Source: Phyllostachys edulis
Lineage: Eukaryota > Streptophyta > Magnoliopsida > Poales > Poaceae
Reading direction: 5' to 3'
Assembly: GCA_036346405.1 (NCBI GenBank)
Contig: CM070559.1
Coordinates: 41,205,889-41,269,888 of the forward strand
Length of the DNA stretch: 64,000 nucleotides
Below, in pieces: positions 44,889-55,426 of this stretch (position 1 is the stretch's first letter; every line of letters begins with the position of its first letter). Position numbers and translations under genes: made by a program. A model generated the notes under the pieces. It worked only from the letters and a program-made list of their open reading frames with translations. It had not been told where the DNA came from and made no database searches.

Positions 44889-47605
44889 CCCCGTTTGGCT
44901 ACCTAGAATTGAATTTAATTCATTTAGTTTGATTCCAAATCCTATTCTAGTTGAATTTGATTCAAGCAATTAAATCCAAATTTTCTATTTTGGGTGTCAT
45001 TTGGAATTCCAGAAGGCTATAGGGCCCACATGTGCACTTATGTCTGCCATTGTGCACAAAGTAGCTTTTTTACACGTTGAATCATCTCCAACAAATTTTG
45101 GACAATTCCATGAAGAATTTATAGTGTGAACGCGAGGTTGAAATTCCAAATACCGAACTTTTTCCGAATCATTATCTACAAGGTTGTGGGGGCCACGTGT
45201 GCACCTAGATCCATCAATGTGTACAAATGAGCTTCTCTATACACTGAATCATTTCCAATAAATTTCAGCCGATTTCTTGAGAATTTTTTTGATGTGAAAG
45301 CGATGTTGAAATTCCAAGTACTAAACTTTTATTTAATTTTGTATAGTGAATTCCCGATAAATGACAGGGTATAAGTTAAGAATTGCTTCTAGCTCTATGG
45401 GAATTGGCTTTTGTGTGGATATCATGGAGATATGCTCACGATCTTAGGATGATGATACAATTGGCAATGACGTTGAAGCTTTGTCAATTCATGCGTTTTC
45501 GGCGAAGTTCAAATTGCTGTTAGGTCTCAGGCGGTCAGACCGGCCAATATGTGGCGGTCAGACCAGCCTGTGTGGCGGTCAAACCGGCCACATTGGTGGT
45601 CAGACCTGCCAGGTCTCAACTCAGGCTCTGGCTAAGTGACTGGCGGTCAGACCGGCCTTTGGGTGGCGGTCAGACCGGCCTTTGGGTGGCGGTCTGACCG
45701 GTCAACAAAGTTTTTGGAGTTTGGAGCTGGGCCAAAAATAGAGGGTGTAGGCAAGAGAGGAGTTTCTACTACACTTTGTCTCATATTTTTTGGAGCTTCC
45801 AAGAAAAAGATCTATTCATTTGAAAATTCCAGAGAGGTTTCGGTTTTCAAATAGGAAATTTGGCTAAGTCCCAGATGGGCGGTCGACCGCCAATGTGGCG
45901 GTCAAACCGCCAGTAGCGTAAGATCGCCGAGTGACTGGTCGACCGGTTTTGACTTGTACATCAGCCAACTCGGTGGCAATGATTGTTTGGATAGGTCATA
46001 TTCATGTGTTTCAGTGCATATGTGTTTCATTATGCATGTTTTCACTAACGTGGATCAAGTTGTGAAGAACTTGTTCCCGGAAATGATTTCTTAGTCTATT
46101 GCTGTGCGGGTTGCTTAGAGGTCAACGACGGTCAACGGCGAGGATGATCGGGACTAAGCTTGGAGAGCTGAGGTTCAGAACGATCGAGGATGCCGGGTGA
46201 GGTCAATGGACTCAAGCATGGCGCATAATGGACAGGGATGACCAAACAGGCAGTTTGGTGTGACTGGTTGGATCAAGCGGCACGGGGGTCGGTGCAAATG
46301 CCATGGAAGTTTCGGTGGGAATCGGATGGGAGAGACTTGCCGACATGATGAGAGCCGTTGATCAACCTACACGTGGCGAAGCATGGAAGTGCTTCATGAA
46401 GATGGGACTCGGTCTTTGCAAAAAGATCGAGAAGGGGTATTTTGGTAATTTCACCTAAATACCGCCTTGGTGACTTTTGGCTAAACCGTGGAGCAGGACA
46501 ACGCAAGGAGAAGCCGTTTAGGTCAAGTGAAGTTGAAGATGGCGCTTTGAAATGCGTGCGTGTGTGAAACCCGTTTGTGTGTGGGCTTAACGGGTGACCA
46601 ATAGAGAAACTCTTCTAGAAGGATTAGCCCCCACTATAAATAGAGGAGGGAGGTGGCTGCACCCCCTCAACCCTTTTGTCATTTCTAAACCCTAGTTTTA
46701 GTGTTAGGGGCTTAGAGAGGAAAGTGGAGATTTAGGGTTCTAGAGAGTTTTGGATTGATTGTGTGCTCATGAATTGAGCTCTTGTCCTCCTGGTTGGAGT
46801 GGCTGTAAACCTTCAACAATCTCAAATCAATCTATGCATGATTCCTCAAAGATGAGTCTCTTTATATTCTTGCTCTCTATTTCGTGATTTTGAGGCTTTC
46901 TTTGATCCTTTGATTTTCTGTTGGTTTCTTGCCCCTATCTAGCTTGCTGTGACATGTGGGAATATATCTAGGATCATCTTGATCATCAATCGCCCACGAG
47001 CAAGTGTTTGGATCAAGTTTTCGTTTTTGCTTGGTTTTGGAGCATCCTTCACTCAAATGGAAAAAGGTCAGAACTTTGACATGGATCTACACGATCCTTG
47101 ATTGGAATAGGTTCCTGACATCCTTAGAAAGGTGTGTCTTAAGTTTGGTCAAGTTTAGAGTCGTAGATCAAAAGATAGACCAATTTGTGTTTTGGTTTTC
47201 GGGCTGATTTCATTGTTCATTGTGCTGCCGGTCAAACCGCCAATTTGAGAGGTCTGACCATTAGGCCAAAAAGTCGACCCGCCAATTTGAGAGGTCTGAC
47301 CGCCCAACTATATTGGTTTATAGTTTTTGGTGATTTTGGTCTTCTCTCTTTGGGGTTTTGTTTGGGTTCAATACAAGTCTTCCATTGTGCTTATATATTA
47401 ATAGACATCGTTTTCATAGCTATTGGAGTGAAATTAGTATTGAATCAATTTAGTAGAAAAAATGATCGTGCTCCTATTCAACCCCTCCTCTAATCGCCGT
47501 TTCGGTCCTACACTTTGAAATCATCAATTCAATTCTAGTTGGCAGCCAAACAACTACATCTTTAGAATTGAATTCCAATTCCACAATTTTGAGGCTAATA
47601 CCTGG
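44889..47605. mobile_element. Inverted-repeat DNA element split by a solo LTR
   Basis: The left end GTTTGGCTACCTAGAATTGAATT and the right end AATTCAATTCTAGTTGGCAGCCAAAC are imperfect complements; the element without the LTR would be about 600 bp. Ends are approximate and the target duplication was not fixed. Confidence 0.5.
45414..47512 (+). mobile_element. Solo LTR, SIRE-like copia (copy 1)
   Basis: About 2.1 kb from TGTGGATATC to CGGTCCTACA. The 3' part has GTGCTCCTATTCAACCCCTCC, the signature that precedes the LTR end in SIRE/Maximus-type copia elements. Flanks: TTTTG at left, CTTTG at right (4 of 5 match). No internal region follows. Contains arrays of GGCGGTCAGACCGGCC near 45530-45700 and 47220-47310. 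Confidence 0.65.
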
Positions 47606-48782
47606 GAGCCAAGGTCATTGATATGGACCAGTTAGGGTTAGAGCACATGGCCTGTTCATTTTTGTTTTTTACAGCATAGGTGTTCAGGTCCGGAGCACGG
47701 AAAATTATAAACTTTTAATGGGCTGTACAAACCGAACACAAACCCACGAAGAGCACTCCGCCGCCCGACAAACGCGGCCAGTTTATGTCCAGTTTATAAA
47801 TTAATTGGACGATTCAAAAATTGAGTACTCCCTAACACAAATTAGTACTGGATTCCCCCTAGACACCTTCAATTATAAATTACCAGCAGCAATCCCGCTC
47901 CGCGAAACTAGACTTGTCATTTTATTGGGCTCGGCCTACGAGGACTTGGGGGTGTCTCGGCTTCCACTAAACTGGGCCTCTTTGAGCTTTGGCAGCTTAC
48001 GAAAACTTTCTGAGCAATGCCTCAAACTTGCAGAAAATCATATGGAGTTATATAGTTGCAAGTTTTTAGCTATATAGTTGGGCAAATATCAGGCGAACTG
48101 AAAGCTAAATATGAAAACGAGTGAAAAATCAAACATGGAAATTTCAAAAAAGTATCAAATATAGGGGAGGGCATGTTCTATAGCCACGCGAACTTTCAAG
48201 ATCACATTACCGAGATACAAAAGACGAATACTTAGTTAACAGTGCGAAATCATAGATTTAACTTGTCTAACACAGAGACAATGTTTAAGCAGTAAGTACG
48301 CAGTAGTTGAGAGACAGAACTGTGCAATTTGTCATGGAGCTCAAATCTGGCGGGCCACCTAATCCAGCCTAAGGCAAAGCTGCAGGTTGGCTCTCCTTTG
48401 AGGTATTTCAGCAACAGCAACAGCAAACGCTTACCTACCGGTACAATTATAACCGCACACTGTTCGTCTCAGTAAGAGCTTTGTCCCCTGGTAGTACAAT
48501 CCAATTAAAGGTGTCTCCGATCGATTCGAGCTCCTGAACAAATGTTCTGCAACAATCTTTCTTTGCTTAAAAAGACTAAGTTTTCATCTTCCTCCTTGCA
48601 CATCGAGATTCGGCACATCTCTCAAATCAAGGATTCAGCCACCATTTTATTTCACAGTACGATCAGTCGCTACTAATTAATTTACATGAGATTTGCAGCA
48701 ATAATCTTCATCAGCTAATTAAGAGATATACACTAGACAAGCACATTAATTTAGTTGTAAGCGCATACAATTCGATCATTAG
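47606..48782. other. Intergenic, including the 3' region of the XRI1-like gene
   Basis: No coding signal; the part from about 48500 to 48782 is probably the 3' untranslated region of the minus-strand gene. Confidence 0.45.
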
Positions 48783-50459
48783 CTAGCCTGTCGTCCTTAT
48801 GATGGTTATTGTGCCCCTCCCTGCGGTGTGCAGCCTGGTGAAGCTGGCGACCGTTTTGCCCGACGGGGCTGGCCGGTTGCCGTCCGACACGCGCGGGGCG
48901 CAAGCGAACTCCCCCACGGGGTGCCGGACGGGCCTGGCCGGCCGCGTGAGGATCCGCTCGTTGATGTCGGCGAGCGTCGCGCCGCCGTCCACCCCGCAGG
49001 GCTTCACCACGGTGAACGGGTACACCACCGACGATCCGGCACTGGACGACGCCGTCCTACTCCTCTTGCTGCTCATTTGGCTGCTCCATGCATCTGTATC
49101 TGTGGAACGCATGCAGCTACTCAGTATCAAGATTTTTACTTGGACAGTGAGAAAATTGTTGCTACCGTGTGGATTCTCGCAGAGGCTGCACGTACCTTCT
49201 GGTGTCGTCGAGCGTTTGGACGAGCAGTTGGTGCGAGAGGTTTGGCGTTGGGCGCCGCCGGTGTTACTGGCCTGTGGGTCCACGTTGCAGTGGGACGAGG
49301 AAGAGCTGGGGGGCTGCTCTGCTTGTGGCTGCGCCACGGCTTTCTCTCGCAATGTAGGCCCCGTTGGTGAGACAGAGCTCAGAGTCAGAAGATCATCATC
49401 TGCAGAACCTATCAATTTGTTGTTTAACCAAGCAAAATGGCCCCAGTTTGTTGGATTTTAACTTATATTAAGAGACGAAGAGCCAGAGGAGATGATCAAA
49501 ATCAAGGTACTACCATCTAAACATGCAAGTCCAAAAAATTTCTTTACTATACTTAAGAAGTGATGCCTGTCTAATAAGTCAGACGCATGATGCACAAATG
49601 ATGGGTTAGGACAGCAATGTGCTACTAATCTTGAGTGGGCCCGGACATAAATTTCATGCTTAAATAATCATTATAGTTTGTCCTTAGTTGTTTGGAATCG
49701 TACCACAACCATGGAATAAATGAAAAACATAGGACTAACTAAAGTCCTGCTAAATGAACTGTTGGTTAAAAAAAATGAAGTGTGTAAACTAAGCTAAACC
49801 AATTAGAGAAAACTAGCATTCGAATTCTTACCTAGGAAAGTGGTAATAGCACTCTTCTCCTTCAGAATGCAGCTGGAATTGAAGCCTACCAGCCGCGCTT
49901 CGTTTGAATCCCAGAAATTCTGAAGAGGTAACAAGGATGCAATGAGTAAAGGAAACACCATAGTTCAGTACACAAGAACTACATGCGAATGTTGATATGG
50001 CTAGCTCAAGCTTGCACTCACTTGGAGCAGTGCATCCAACTGATCCTCGGGCGTCACCACCGTCGCATCATCATCCGCCGTCGGCAAGCTGGTGACCGCA
50101 GCTGACGCCTCGGAAGCTGGCGACTCCATGCCTGCATGCCAATCAACGACCACAAGAATTACCGCCATGCATGAAAACAAACTGCAAGACAAGGAACACA
50201 AAAGGACAAACCATATATGAATGCATGCGGTGCAACACCTACACTTGGGGAAGAAGAGCTCAAGCTCATGCTCATGGGTGTGATCATCAGGATCACCGGC
50301 GGCATCAACTCCCACTACTCCTAGACTAAAGTACCTGAACTGTGGGTCCCATTCAAACAGGAAGCAGCTGTTGCTGATGTCCAAGCTGCAGGCCATGGTG
50401 GTGTCTAAAGGCCACCAGGCCTGCGTCCGCTGCAGCTCTCTTTCTTGGGCTGTCTCCAT
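48783..50459 (-). CDS. XRI1-like protein (five exons)
   Basis: The only likely host gene. Exons read by eye: E5 48783-49099 (stop TAG at 48783-48785), E4 49196-49408, E3 49832-49919, E2 50022-50131, E1 ending before 50135 with ATG at 50459 or 50396. Splice sites for E2-E5 are GT-AG and phases join without stops. E3 reads NFWDSNEARLVGFNSSCILK. The C-terminus, from SSVVYPFTVVKPCGVDGG through LADINERI to a final GRGTITIIRTTG, matches the conserved tail of plant XRI1 (X-ray induced 1), a nuclear protein linked to DNA repair and meiosis in Arabidopsis. The N-terminus has SLDISNSCFLFEWDPQF. The E1/E2 junction is uncertain; several donors (near 50333, 50312, 50248) and two acceptors fit. The whole stretch 50001-50459 is open, so intron retention is possible. 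No lesion seen. Confidence 0.72.
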
Positions 50460-50565
50460 GCGATGTAGTAGTACTAGTAGTATGCTAGTAGCAGCAGTGC
50501 AGTTGTGGGGGAGAGAGAGAGACCGAGAGACACTGAGAGTGAGCAGCTTGAAGGGTGTGCCATGC

Positions 50566-50577
50566 GTGCTTAAATAG
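50566..50577 (-). promoter_or_regulatory. TATA box and pyrimidine patch of XRI1-like gene
   Basis: On the minus strand CCTATTTAAGC lies about 110 bp upstream of the ATG, followed by a CT-rich patch (CTCTCTCTCTCCCCCAC) typical of plant core promoters. Confidence 0.6.
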
Positions 50578-50599
50578 GAGAGCTTTTGGGAGGCCTAAA

Positions 50600-52430
50600 G
50601 GCTAAAGGTTGTGTGTGCGCGCACTGCAGGCTGCCGTCGGCATGTCAAGCAAGCACAGTTAGTCAGGGAACGAGGAAAAGAGAGCTTGGAAATTTTGCAA
50701 AGTCGAAAGGGGGCAACGAGCCAACGAAAGCATGCAAACGGATGGGAGTGGTTGCGAGCTCTTTCTCGTGGTTCGTTGTGTTGATGACTCTTCGGCCTTT
50801 CCTTGTTTCTTTATGTACATCTCTCCATTCCTCGTCTTCCCCTTGTGACTTTTAGTACTGTTTACATTAAAAAAATAGAAGTACTTTCTATCACTTTGGG
50901 ATAGTACTATTTTGTTTTAAATAAATAGACAAAACCTAAGGAATTATCCTAATTTTTACCTGTCAGGGTGACGAAGGATTATTGACAAGTCGAGCGACGA
51001 GGTTGATAGAGAAGAGGATACATTGAGGCCCAAATTAAGCTTAGAGAAGGGGACGCACCAAACATGAGTGCAAGCTAGTGGTGCGTGCGTGGCAAAGTCA
51101 GGAATTTGTCGGAGTTAGGACGAGTTTTTTTTTTTTTTTTTTTGAATAAGAAGGACGAGTTTTTGAAGCCTGCTCATCTAGGCTTTGAGCCTTTAAGGAA
51201 AAGAGATGGAAATAGATACCACAGAGCCAACAAACTAAAAGTTTCCTCTGCAATCAATTGTTTGTCTTCGCCGACTATAAACATAAATGATTTGAGATGG
51301 AAATAGATACCACAGAGCCAACAAACTAAAAGTTTCCTCTGCAATCAATTGTTTGTCTTCGCCGACTATAAACATAAATGATTTCCTGTAAGTTTGAGGG
51401 AGTGCTCAGGAAGTTGGATAAATTATGTTATCTAATGATTGTCCTCTCACATTTAAAAAGTTGTTCAACCAGACGAGATTATCATAATCCATTGTAACGC
51501 CAAACGAAGCCTAACTATATATCTACTATTGGTTATAGATATATACCGCTTTTATTTTCTTGGTGTGTGACCAAATTATTGCGACCAGGCCATGCATCAT
51601 GTGCCAAAGGAGACAAACGTAAGGAAAGGGGCTCCACGCAACAAACATCCGGGCTTGATCAGATCAATATTTGGACTAGAGCCGAACTAACCAGTCAATT
51701 TTGTGGATGGTAGGTAAAAAATCATCATTTCTACGGACATAGAAATGACATCTGTTCTCTGTGTAGAGACAGTAAGCCTGCAAACCTCTCGTCGAAAATG
51801 CATGCCGGCAGGCACACACGTGCATACTCGCATACATGCGTTGACTGACTCGTGTAATCGTATTTGCAGTTGCCGGCATTAGAATACAACTCATTATGGT
51901 AATCTTAAAACTAAAAAAAATTGTAGGTACACATACATGCCAGAAAGCTAAAGTATTGCTAGTATCTTGGAGTATATTACGACATTGCATATCAAAAGAC
52001 TGGTGCATCTATTGCAGGGCATACAAAGGTAACAACTTTTTTATCAGAAGTTAGATTTAGAATTCGTATATATTGCAGTATTGCAGAATGGACCCACAAT
52101 AACTTGAGTTATGCCTAGCATAAACTCATGGATACGTAAAAAGAAGCGTCTGAAAAACCAGCCTACGAGCCTGCTGCTACTGCGAGGTAACTTTAAGCGC
52201 TTTGTATTTGGTCAATGCAATCCTAGTCCCACGAAAATCCAAGCAGTAGCATTGTCTGCCCTTCGTCATCATGGCGCAATTTCGAGCCGCGGAAATTAAA
52301 CCCCCGTCCCATGCACGAGCTAGCTCAAATGTTACAATAATTTGTTTCTTAATTTGTTAATGAGAGTAGAGAGGATATTCAATCTAATAAAAAGAAATAA
52401 ATCTTCTAATAGATTATTTCTTGAGGTTGT
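50600..52430. other. Intergenic with perfect 91-bp tandem duplication
   Basis: No supported gene. Two adjacent copies of a 91-bp unit (51203-51293, 51294-51382) look identical over the shared length. An uninterrupted run of about 19 T lies at 51125-51143, perhaps the tail of a minus-strand retroposon. Confidence 0.6.
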
Positions 52431-52433
52431 ATC

Positions 52434-52704
52434 TAGACCTGTTCAAATGTCGGGTCGGGCCGGGCTTAAAAAGCCCGGCCAAAAATCAGCAGGTCGAGCC
52501 GGGCCCAGCCTGAAAACCTGATTTTTCTGATTAAAAGTATTATTTTAATTATTTTTTGGAATAAAAAACTAATATTTAATTTATTTTCAGCATTAAATAA
52601 ATATATTTTCGCTTTTTAAATTGATTTGACCGGAATTTCGGGTCGGGTGGGTTTTTCAGTCCCAAGCCCGGCCCGGTGGGCCGGGCCGCCTATGAACAGG
52701 TCTA
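52434..52704. mobile_element. GC-rich hAT-type MITE
   Basis: 271 bp with ends TAGACCTGTTCA / TGAACAGGTCTA and flanks GTTGTATC / CTTGTATC (7 of 8 match). The subterminal regions carry GGGCCGGGC-type repeats; the centre is AT-rich. Non-coding. Confidence 0.75.
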
Positions 52705-52712
52705 CTTGTATC

Positions 52713-53281
52713 TAAGACTTTAATTGTTACAAGTGTGCATGATCCACAAAACAAATTTTTAGTAACAAGCAAGTCTCCAACAAGTATTTTGTTGTTTTTT
52801 GTGTCTTGGTATCAACAACTTCTTATTTCTTCATCTAGTAACAAGTCCACCTTCTCTCCTCGCCATTTCTCATCCACATCACATAAATGCTGATGTGTTC
52901 ATCCCTTAGTAACAAGTGATATGGACTATTGTAGATGCTTACTAGCAAGTAGCAACAATATTGGAGGTCGTGTGGAATCCATTTATGACTTCTATCTACC
53001 TTCCAAAATCAAATTAAATGACAATTAACATTTTTGTGGTAAATTAAGGCCTATTTGGTCCGGCTCTGAATTCAGGCTTTCTCTGGAGAAGCCACGCAGA
53101 ACGGTCAAGCTCCAACCTTGGGTTTTTTCGGAGCCCAATAGGAGCCTAAACCATTACTTCACAAAAATTGGAGTAGGCCAAGGGCATCACCACAGGCTCC
53201 TCTAAAGCCCTTTGTGGAGAAATCTTAACACTACCCTATCAATGTGACTTCACCTCCACCAGGAATGGCGATCTCACCATT
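52713..53281. other. Intergenic, no gene seen
   Basis: AT-rich spacer; a stretch at 53047-53230 starting GGCCTATTTGGTCCGG looks like the end of a small DNA element, but no partner end was established. Confidence 0.35.
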
Positions 53282-55350
53282 TGTGGAGATCATGGATAGA
53301 TAATCCTAATCTTAGTATGATAGAACAATACAATGGTGTCGATGTGTTTGGAGAAACCCTCGTTTTTGGGTAATTCCTACTGAGTGTCAGGCTGAGATAG
53401 TCTGACTGGCTTTGGGCCGATGGTCAGACTGGCCACATGTGGCGGTTAGACCGGCAAAAAAAAATGAAATGTGGTATTTTTGGAATTGGCCAAAAATCAC
53501 ATGTGTAGAAAGGTGAGAGGATGCATTTGCTTTTGGTCTCATTGAAAATGGAGTTTTGAGAAAAAAAAAACTAGATAGAGTTTGAAATTTCAAGAGAGAG
53601 TTTAGTTTGAGGACTTGAGAATATTCCTAAGTCCCTAGCGGTCTGACTGGCCGTTTGCCGGCGGTCTAACCGGCCAGATGGCAGTCTGAATTGCCAGGGA
53701 GTTTTCATGCATTAGGAAGGCAATGAATTTCGTGGGATTGGCCAAAGAGATGGGATTCAATGCATAGGTGTTGCACGATGCATGTTTAATTTGTCTAACA
53801 TGGGTTAAGTTGCGAAGAACTTGTGCCCGGAATCGATTTCTTAGTCTAGTGTTGTGCAGGTGACTTGGAGTAATCGATGAAGATGATCGGGACTAGGCTA
53901 GGAGAGCTGAGGTCTAGAATGATCAAGGATGTTGGGTGAAGCAGTTGAACTAAAGCACGATGCAAGATGGACAAGAGCGGTCGAATGATAAGTTCGGTGC
54001 AACGGGTTGCATCAAGTGGCTTGGGGTTGATGCAAGTGCCATGGTGGTTTCGATTGGATCTAGATGGGAGAGACTTGCCGATATGAAAGGAGCCATTGAT
54101 GAATCCACACGTGGCGAAGCATGGGATTACTTCACGACGACTGGACTTGGCCTTTGGAGAAGGATTGAGAAGAGATATTTTGGTATTTTTATCAAAATAC
54201 CAGGTTGGTAACCTTTGGAGAAACAGTGGAGCAAGACGGCACAAGCAGAGGTGGTTTAGGTTAAAAGAAGATGAAGATCATAAAGAGACAGATTCGGGAG
54301 ACCTAGTTCGTTATCCGCCTTGAGAAGCGTACATGAGTGCAGATCCATTTGTGTGTTGGCTTAACGGGCGTCCAGTAAGGTTTTCTCTCTTGACCTAACC
54401 TCCACTATAAAATGCTAGAGTTCATGATTTGCACTCAACCCTCTCTAGTTTAGAAACCCTAATTTGTGATTTGGGAAAAGTGGAGATCGGCTAAGCTTTG
54501 AAGGAGATGGATTGATTGAGTGCTCAAGTGTTGAGCTTTTGTCCTCCATTGTGGAGTGGTTGTAAATCATCAATCTCTTGAATCAATCCAAGCAAAATTT
54601 GTTCCAAGATGAGTTCCATCTTATTCTTGCTCTCTCTTTCATGTATTTGTGATTTCGCAATATCTTGAATCAACTAAGCAAGATTTGTCCCAAGATGAGT
54701 TCTATCTTATTATTGCTCTCTCTTTCATGTATTTGTGATTTCCCAATATCTTGAATCAACTAAGCAAGATTTGTCCCAAGATGAGTTCTATCTTGTTCTT
54801 GCTCTCTCTTTGATGCATTTGTGATTTTTTTGTGTTCCTTTGGTTTTGTTTGGGTTTCATATTGTGATATAGCTTGCTAGGACTTGTGGGAATTGATCTA
54901 GGTTCATCTTGACCATCTTCCACCCACGAGTAAGCTTTTGGATCAAAGTTTGAATTTTCCCAGTTTTCGTGCCCTCTTGTCCTCATCCAAGAAATTCATG
55001 GAACCTTGGCTTTGATCGTCCTAATCGTCGATCGGAATATGTTCCTGACCTTCTTGATGAGTCATGTTTGAGATCTCTAGGGATTTGGATCTCAAAATCA
55101 AAAGTTAGGTTGATTTGAGATCATCACGGGCTGCTTGTCTCCTGTAGTAGGCGGTCAAACCGGCCAACTCTTGGCGGCCTAACCAGCCAGGAGGTCTTTG
55201 CCTCGGGGATTTCCGGTTTCAACGCAAGACTTCTGATGTGCTTGTTTATCTGATCTTCATAGCTACTAAGTGAAGAAGATGTTAAATACCGTGAGAGTTG
55301 AAAAAGAGTAGGTGCTCCTATTCACCCCCTCTAGTCGCCTTTTTGGTACA
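53282..55350 (+). mobile_element. Solo LTR, SIRE-like copia (copy 2)
   Basis: Related to 45414-47512 over its length (start TGTGGAGATCATGG, end CTAGTCGCCTTTTTGGTACA). ACCATT precedes it (53276-53281) and recurs at 55353-55358, two bases past the TACA end, so the exact 3' end is 55350-55352. Contains a three-copy 86-bp tandem repeat at 54592-54840 and CGGTCAGAC/CCGGCC motifs. Confidence 0.75.
54592..54840. repeat. 86-bp tandem repeat, three copies
   Basis: Units begin at 54592, 54678 and 54764 with GCAAGATTTGTCCCAAGATG (first copy slightly different). Copy 1 has the same unit only once, so the expansion is specific to this LTR. Confidence 0.9.
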
Positions 55351-55426
55351 ATACCATTGTTGTCGTCATGTAAACTTGTCACATTTAGTCGCCACCGCTA
55401 TCCATGGCTATCGAAACCTTGCCATC

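Noticed and set aside
48799..49461. 220-codon plus-strand frame opposite the XRI1-like exons
   Set aside because: Antisense of conserved coding exons, crosses their introns, and has no recognisable domain.
50001..50459. Intronless 152-residue protein with a central membrane helix
   Set aside because: The central hydrophobic stretch coincides with a sequence bounded by splice-like sites, and the last part joins cleanly to later exons; treated as intron read-through of the XRI1-like gene.
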